DNA from: Cyclostephanos tholiformis
Lineage: Eukaryota > Bacillariophyta > Thalassiosirophyceae > Thalassiosirales > Thalassiosiraceae
DNA: 11,171 nucleotides
Direction: 5' to 3'
Assembly: GCA_036939975.1 (NCBI GenBank)
Contig: JALLPB010001111.1
Span: 1 to 11,171 of the forward strand
Shown here: positions 7,060-11,171 of the stretch, one piece after another
Layout of the letters: each line of letters starts with the position of its first letter
How positions within the stretch are numbered: position 1 is the first letter of the stretch
Notes under the pieces: model-generated
Told to the model about the DNA's origin: nothing
What the model saw: only the letters and a program-made list of their open reading frames with translations
Databases searched by the model: none
Program-made: the position numbers and the translations under genes

Positions 7060-7790
7060 GGGGAAAATGTGTGTTTCCTCATTGTATATCACTAAGAAAC
7101 CAATGCCATCTTGGCAGCGCCAATCCCAAACTTTACCTATCCTTACAGCATTTCAGCACCAATTCGAGTTGCTAGAATCCAAAGGCCACAAATTGTGCCT
7201 CAATATAATAGATAATCAGGTAAGCACAGTCATCAAACAATAACAATATCTCACCACAAAACAATGTCAGAATATGCTCATCGAGCCAAATAATCACAGG
7301 TTCAATGTGGCAGAATGAGCCATTCAAACTTTTAAATCGCACTTGCCACAACAGATAGTGATTTCCTGCTACAATTGTTGGATCGACTTACCCCGCAAGT
7401 TGTCACAACTTTGAATATGCTATGGCCATCAAGAATCAATCCCACCATGTCTGCCTATGAGGCCGTACATGGCCCTTACAATTGGAATTGATTTCTGCTT
7501 GCCCTCCCAGGATGCAAGGCAGTTATATATGAGTACCCTGTAGCACGAGGTTCATGGGCTAGCCATGGTACTGATGCATGGTACATGAGACCATCCCTCG
7601 ATCACTACCATTGCAACCATTACTTTGTACCCAAACATGCGCATACCAAATCTTGGGATCAGCTGAGCTGTTCCCACAACACTGCCAAGTCCCTTTCCTC
7701 CTGTGGAATGAGAACTTACAGGAAGTGATTAATGAATTACATACAACGCTCAGCATGTTTCTTACCTCACAAACGTCTTCCTACGGTTAC
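7060..7790 (+). pseudogene. Copia integrase, N-terminal half deleted
   Basis: The reading begins mid-core: FLIVYH, stop TAA at 7093-7095, ETNAILAAPI in the same frame. The frame then moves by one at about 7130: FELLESKGHKLCLNIIDNQ (second catalytic Asp), TAA at 7241-7243, IEPNNHRFNVAE (catalytic Glu) and TGA at 7316-7318. It moves again at about 7342: LATTDSDF, LTPQVVTTLNMLWPSRINP, YNWN, TGA at 7489-7491, PGCKAVIYE, GSWASHGTDAWYMRPS. Another shift leads to GSAELFPQHCQVP. The Asp-Glu spacing is about 32 residues, close to the family's 35. The zinc-binding HHCC region and the first catalytic Asp are absent, so the protein could not join DNA strands. Confidence 0.8.
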
Positions 7791-8400
7791 AAACACAACA
7801 ACCCAATGAGCCAACTTGAACTTGAACATTGACAGCCCCTACACAGGCATGGATGTTGCCACAAGAGGACATTCAATTACACCCTTATGTCTCACCTTCC
7901 GCATTACAAAGTCCCCCCCTGGAACAAAGGGTGATGCTCCCTTTCACCCCTATCCCATGAATCATGGATGCACCATCCATTATGCATGCCCCCAATATAA
8001 CAGCAAAGTCATGTTTAAAAACAACAAAGCGAATGCACGCAAGATGCACATGCAACAATGTGCCAGGTGGAGTCCCCACAATCACTACATCAGCACCACA
8101 GCAGTAAATCCCCCTTATGCCTCCACCACCTGGAACCATGCCTCCACGCTGGTCCCACCGAAAAGCCACATCTGTATTGGCTACACCTCCTGGTGCCAAT
8201 GCAACAAATATACCTCAAGTACATTTCCAACCAAGCCAATTAGGAATGTGAAACAACAACATTATCTCACAAGAGGCGATAAACTTTGTTTCAGAATGCT
8301 TATGGGCCTACTCTACAGATTTTTTCATGCCAAAAAATCTAGAACAACATTCACCACCATCAAGCTTGGACCTACAGCAAATACCAATGCCCATGATTCA
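7791..8400 (+). pseudogene. Integrase-reverse transcriptase linker, degraded
   Basis: Copia polyproteins have a poorly conserved linker here. The longest open stretch (about 7816-8433) is rich in His, Asn, Thr and Pro and shows no recognisable motif; it may not even be the ancestral frame. The ancestral frame is recovered at about 8390 with the Pro/Thr-rich MIHPTTGKTISSYKRLM leading into reverse transcriptase. I see no independent gene. Confidence 0.4.
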
Positions 8401-9389
8401 TCCCACCACTGGCAAAACAATAAGCAGCTATAAAAGGCTGATGAGTGACCAAGCAACATCAGAAATATGGCAAACTGCATTCGGAGAGGATTTTGGGGGC
8501 AAGGCACAAGGTGACAATAAAACAGGCCAGAAAGGAACAAATTCAATATTTATCATGTTTCACAATGAGATACAATGAATCCTGGTCACTCAAACAGTTA
8601 CATATGCTCAAGTAGTCATGGATTTTTGCCCTCAAAAGTTGGATCCACATTGTATACTTGGAACCTCATTAATTACCCAGGTGGACTCTCAACATTCACA
8701 GCAGATCTCACCACATCAAAAACTGATGTGGAACAGTGTCCTCAGCACTGAAGGGGCAAAATACATGTGCTTAGACATCAAAATTTTTTACCTGTCGGCC
8801 CCCCTCGACCAGTACGAATACATGAAAATGCCAATTTCCTTGTTTCCAACATAGATCATAAAACAGTATGATTTAACGAAACACGAATCAAAGGGATTTA
8901 TTTACCTCAAAATGAGATGTGCTGTGTGGGGCCTCCCCCAAGCAGGCATCCTAGCCAACAAGCTACTTAGATGGCGACTCCTCCCACATGGGCATTACGC
9001 AATAACACACCTGGACTGTAGAAACACAAAATGAGGCTAATCTGTTTCACGTTAGTTGTCGAGACTTTGGTGTAAAATACTTGGGAAAGGAACATGCAGA
9101 TCATTTAATATGGTGCATTAAACAAAAATATGATCTCAGCAAAGACTGGAGCGGTGACCTCTACTGTGGTATAAAGTTACATTGGGACTATGACATGAGA
9201 ACGGTAGACCTATCCATGCCAGGATACATAAAAAAGGTCCTCCAGAAATACAAACATGACATGCCAGTGAAACCTCAACATTGCCCATATGCACTGGCCC
9301 CTAAACAATATGGCACAAAGGCAGAAGTCCCAATCCCAGTTGACATCTCTCCCAAGTTATCACTGGATGAAATAAAAGTCATACAATGA
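8401..9389 (+). pseudogene. Copia reverse transcriptase, catalytically dead
   Basis: One frame from about 8396 reads TSEIWQTAFGEDFGG, QGDNKTGQKGTN, stop TGA 8576-8578, VVMDFCPQKLDPH, SVLSTEGAKYMCLDIK (first catalytic Asp codon 8774-8776), FYLSAPLDQYEYMKMP, stop TAG 8852-8854, and AVWGLPQAGILANKLL. It then changes frame for PGL-stop-KHKMRLICFTLVV (TAG 9019-9021 where Trp is expected). The catalytic VDD should follow, but GTCGAGAC at 9058-9065 lacks one base, so the second Asp and DFGVKYLGKEHADHL continue in the next frame. That frame stays open to TGA 9387-9389 (GDLYCGIKLHWDY, MPGYIKKVLQKYKHDM). The enzyme would copy element RNA to cDNA; this copy cannot. Confidence 0.88.
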
Positions 9390-10325
9390 GTGATTGGAAG
9401 CATACTTTATTATGCCTGTGCTGTTGACATCACTGTCCTCATGGCGCTAAGCTCTATCGCAATCAAACAATCCAAGGGAACAAAAAACACGATGGCTCAA
9501 GCAAAACAATTACTTGACTATTTGGCCACTTACCCCGATGCGACCATCCATTTCCATGCATCGGATATGATCATGAACAAACACTCGAATGCATCATACT
9601 TATTGGAAATTTATGCCCGCAGCAGAGCATGCGGACACTTCTTCATGGGATGGTTGCCAAAAGAAGGAGACCCCATACTACTCAATGGTGCATTTTTTAC
9701 ATTATGTGCAATATTAAGCTTTGTCATGGCATCAGTGGCCAAGGCTGAGTTGGGTGCCCTCTTCCTTAATTGCAAAGAAGGCATGATTTCTTGGTTGACC
9801 CTCAAAGAATTGGGTCACCCTCAACCCAAAACCTCCATCCATTGTGACAATGCCACCACAGTTGAAATTACCAACAACACAGTGAAGCATCAACGTTCCC
9901 GAAGCATGGAAATGTGATATTTCAGGGTTTGTGATAAGATTGCCCATAACACATGTGATGTAAAATGGCATCCGGGACAAGAAAATTTAGCTGATTATCA
10001 GAGCAAACATCACCCCAGGGAACACCATACTGCTGTACGCCCATGGTATCTTCACGATAAAAATTCCCCCCTGGTACTCCCACGGATGATCAGACCTAGC
10101 ACTCTGAAAGGGTGTGTTGGAACTCTCCCTAAAGGTTACATACATAAGGTACCCTTACCTAGAGTACGGAGACTCCAGAGTGCCAAGTCACAACAGGTAC
10201 ATACAATACCTGATTACTACAAAGGACCATATGGAGTTCCTACATCTGATAATCCTCGTAGATTAGTTGAAAGAGCAGCATATGCATTTTCACCCACATG
10301 GCATGCCATTGCCATTAATACTTAG
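9390..10325 (+). pseudogene. Copia RNase H and C-terminal tail
   Basis: The frame reads VIGSILYYACAVDITVLMAL, AKQLLDYLATYPDATIHFHA, RSRACGHFFMGW, ASVAKAELGALFLNCKEG (catalytic Glu), IHCDNATTVE (catalytic Asp), RSRSMEM, TGA at 9915-9917, WHPGQENLADYQSKHHPRE and VRPWYLHDKNSPLVLPR. The residue expected to be the first catalytic Asp, in HS(D)ASYL, is Asn (AAT at 9588-9590). The frame then crosses into the 3' LTR and stays open for 70 more codons (VGTLPKGYIHKVPLPRV, DYYKGPYGVPT) to TAG at 10323-10325. GTG at 9390 is not a real start; the frame is continuous with reverse transcriptase apart from the stop. Confidence 0.87.
10106..10112 (+). promoter_or_regulatory. Possible polypurine tract
   Basis: GAAAGGG ends two bases before the 3' LTR start and could prime plus-strand synthesis. 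It is short and is constrained by also being coding (Lys-Gly), so the call is tentative. Confidence 0.4.
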
Positions 10326-10383
10326 AACAACCTTGTGTCTAACAGTTAATGGTAATTGCATTGCCATTTAGTTGCTCTCAACA
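10115..10383 (+). repeat. 3' LTR of copia element
   Basis: The LTR runs from TGTTGGAACTC to CTCTCAACA, with perfect TGTTG/CAACA inverted ends. It differs from the 5' LTR at 17 positions without gaps. Its first 211 bases encode the polyprotein C-terminal tail. The 11-mer ATACTTAGAAC (10318-10328) matches the putative self-primer and contains the TAG stop. Confidence 0.93.
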
Positions 10384-10388
10384 TTGAT
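10384..10388. repeat. Target-site duplication, right copy
   Basis: TTGAT follows the 3' LTR directly and matches 4591-4595 exactly, fixing both LTR borders. Confidence 0.9.
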
Positions 10389-10445
10389 ATTCGACAATTC
10401 TCTCCTCAAGGCATGCCAATTTCCACGAAACTTCAACCTTGCATA
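10389..10445 (-). pseudogene. Upstream part of decayed coiled-coil gene
   Basis: On the minus strand this short stretch reads CKVEVSWKLACLEERIVEYQ, charged and helix-like. With the copia element removed it runs directly into the minus-strand coiled-coil remnant at 4590 and below, after one frame change. That would place the copia insertion inside the captured gene. The piece is short and the link is inferred. Confidence 0.35.
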
Positions 10446-10451
10446 TGATTT

Positions 10452-10871
10452 GGTGAGTTAGAAAATTTTATGAAAGGTTCGGTGATGTTGAACAAAGGTA
10501 ATCTTTCTATTTAGTGAGGTTGATAGGTCAGTTGATTTATTTTAGTGAGGTTGACGAATTCTAATTTAGTGAGGTTCTTAGTAAATAATAATATGATGAC
10601 TGTTTAGTGAGGCTACTAGATACAACTTATTAAATATTCCAATTTGGTGAGGTTAACAAATTGCAATTTCTTTTTTAGTGATGTTTAAAATAACAAAATC
10701 CTAATTTGGTGAGCTTATAAAATAATATGATGACTGGTCAGTGAGGCTAATGGATAATAATAATTGATTTTAGTGAGGTTAATGAATTTTTTATTCCATT
10801 TTGGTGAGGTTAACAGAATGCATTTTCTTTATTAGTGAGGTTAATAAAAGCTTATGAACATAAATGGTGAC
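10452..10871 (-). repeat. Right subterminal array, ~31-bp period
   Basis: The motif (A/G)GTGAGG, commonly TTTAGTGAGGTT or TTTGGTGAGGTT, occurs at 10452, 10481, 10513, 10544, 10568, 10606, 10646, 10677, 10708, 10740, 10772, 10803, 10834 and 10866. The last eight starts are 31, 31, 32, 32, 31, 31 and 32 bp apart. It is the reverse complement of the left-array motif, so the two arrays face each other. From 10872 to 11014 I see only AT-rich sequence with no gene. Confidence 0.85.
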
Positions 10872-11014
10872 ATTGAAAGACAGCAATGATATTGAAGTTC
10901 GAGGAATGCAAGGGTTAGGGTTGAGAGCTTGCTCCGCATCTTCTCCCACATCAGAAAATGAAATACAAAATGACCAGATTATGGTTTGATTTTAATTAGG
11001 TTATTAGGTTCTGA

Positions 11015-11084
11015 TTTTTGGTGAGGCTTGTAGATCAGTACAAACTTTAGTGTGGTCCATCAAATTGCTTTTTCATTAAATGTA
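11015..11084 (-). repeat. Right terminal inverted repeat
   Basis: Read on the minus strand it begins TACATTTAATGAAAAAG, contains ATTTGATGGACCACAC and TGATCTACA, and ends GCCTCACCAAAAA. It pairs with 2842-2911 at 61 of 70 positions. Confidence 0.85.
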
Positions 11085-11171
11085 ATCATCTTGTCTGACC
11101 AATAAGTCTAAGGTACAAGAAGCCTGGGCAATAAGCAATGCCTTAGCCCATGAGCCAATCAGCACAGAGCT
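11085..11171 (+). pseudogene. Gypsy protease-RT linker, resumed
   Basis: Immediately beyond the right TIR the + strand reads LTNKSKVQEAW then AISNALAHEPISTE, open to the window edge. This resembles the segment between protease and reverse transcriptase of the gypsy-type element whose protease end is at 2712-2841. Finding the two halves on either side of the TIR element supports insertion into that element. The evidence is short and comes from recalled motifs. Confidence 0.5.

Larger units (their letters stand above)
4596..10383 (+). mobile_element. Full-length degenerate Ty1/copia retrotransposon
   Basis: The element is 5,788 bp, bounded by two 269-bp LTRs and a perfect 5-bp duplication. The interior encodes, in order, Gag with zinc knuckle, aspartic protease, integrase, reverse transcriptase and RNase H. 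Integrase before reverse transcriptase is the copia order. The motifs resemble diatom CoDi-type elements. The LTRs differ at 17 of 269 sites (about 6.3%), so the insertion is not recent. At least nine in-frame stops, several frameshifts and lost catalytic residues make it non-autonomous. It lies in the decayed coiled-coil gene of the TIR element and is the youngest layer in the window. Confidence 0.93.
2842..11084. mobile_element. TIR element with nested copia insertion
   Basis: A 70-bp terminal segment at 2842-2911 is inverted at 11015-11084 with 61 of 70 matches. Inside each end lies an array of the same short motif, oriented CCTCACC/CATCACC on the left and GGTGAGG on the right. Both flanks of the element read as gypsy protein, which supports insertion into an older element. 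Removing the copia element and one target duplication leaves about 2,450 bp. No transposase is recognisable; the interior holds a decayed minus-strand coiled-coil gene. The organisation recalls Pack-MULE-type gene-capturing non-autonomous elements, but no clear target duplication is visible at the ends, so the superfamily is undetermined and the outer limits may be off by a few bases. Confidence 0.7.

Noticed and set aside
10909..10924. Telomere-like AGGGTTAGGGTT
   Set aside because: Less than two full TTAGGG units; too short to be an interstitial telomeric repeat and plausible by chance.
1..11171. tRNA or rRNA genes
   Set aside because: I noticed no cloverleaf with T-loop GTTC and acceptor pairing, and no rRNA-like block. 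The GTTC at 4865 is the primer-binding site and has no matching stems. A covariance-model scan would be decisive.

Overview
The window looks like nuclear DNA of a eukaryotic microalga, most likely a diatom. No prokaryotic gene organisation is visible. The coding remnants carry residue patterns that I associate, from memory and not from a search, with stramenopile/diatom Ty1/copia and Ty3/gypsy polyproteins. Examples are VDD followed by FGVKY in the reverse transcriptase, YETNAI in the integrase, and NEAELA plus a CX2CX9HX4C knuckle in the other Gag. Almost every coding region is broken by stops and frameshifts, so this is a transposon graveyard and not a gene-rich locus.

I read the layout as nested insertions. 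The outermost layer is an old Ty3/gypsy-like element: a Gag fragment (1-725), the C-terminal end of its protease (about 2712-2841) and a little of its pre-reverse-transcriptase linker (11085-11171). A GC-rich block of about 1.7-2 kb sits between its Gag and protease. It holds two 80-bp palindromes (884-963, 971-1054), a broken LarA-like (lactate racemase family) pseudogene on the + strand, and a 341-codon open frame on the - strand, the two genes being convergent. Between the protease and the linker lies a terminal-inverted-repeat (TIR) element (about 2842-11084). Its 70-bp ends match at 61/70, its two subterminal arrays are inverted copies of one motif spaced about 30-31 bp, and its centre is a decayed minus-strand coiled-coil gene instead of a recognisable transposase. 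A complete but dead Ty1/copia element (4596-10383) is inserted in that decayed gene. It has two 269-bp LTRs (252/269 identical) and a perfect 5-bp target duplication (TTGAT).

The copia element reads Gag, protease, integrase, reverse transcriptase and RNase H in one direction. It carries at least nine in-frame stops, several frameshifts, an in-frame deletion fusing protease to mid-integrase, a one-base loss in the reverse-transcriptase VDD codons and an Asp-to-Asn change at the presumed first RNase H Asp. Two features may be informative about the living family. The 11 bases directly after the 5' LTR are perfectly complementary to 11 bases inside the LTR, the arrangement of Tf1-type self-priming, which I do not recall being described for Ty1/copia. 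The polyprotein frame also runs about 70 codons into the 3' LTR and stops inside that same 11-mer. The most novel candidates are this priming arrangement and the TIR element with its helically phased subterminal arrays and captured gene.
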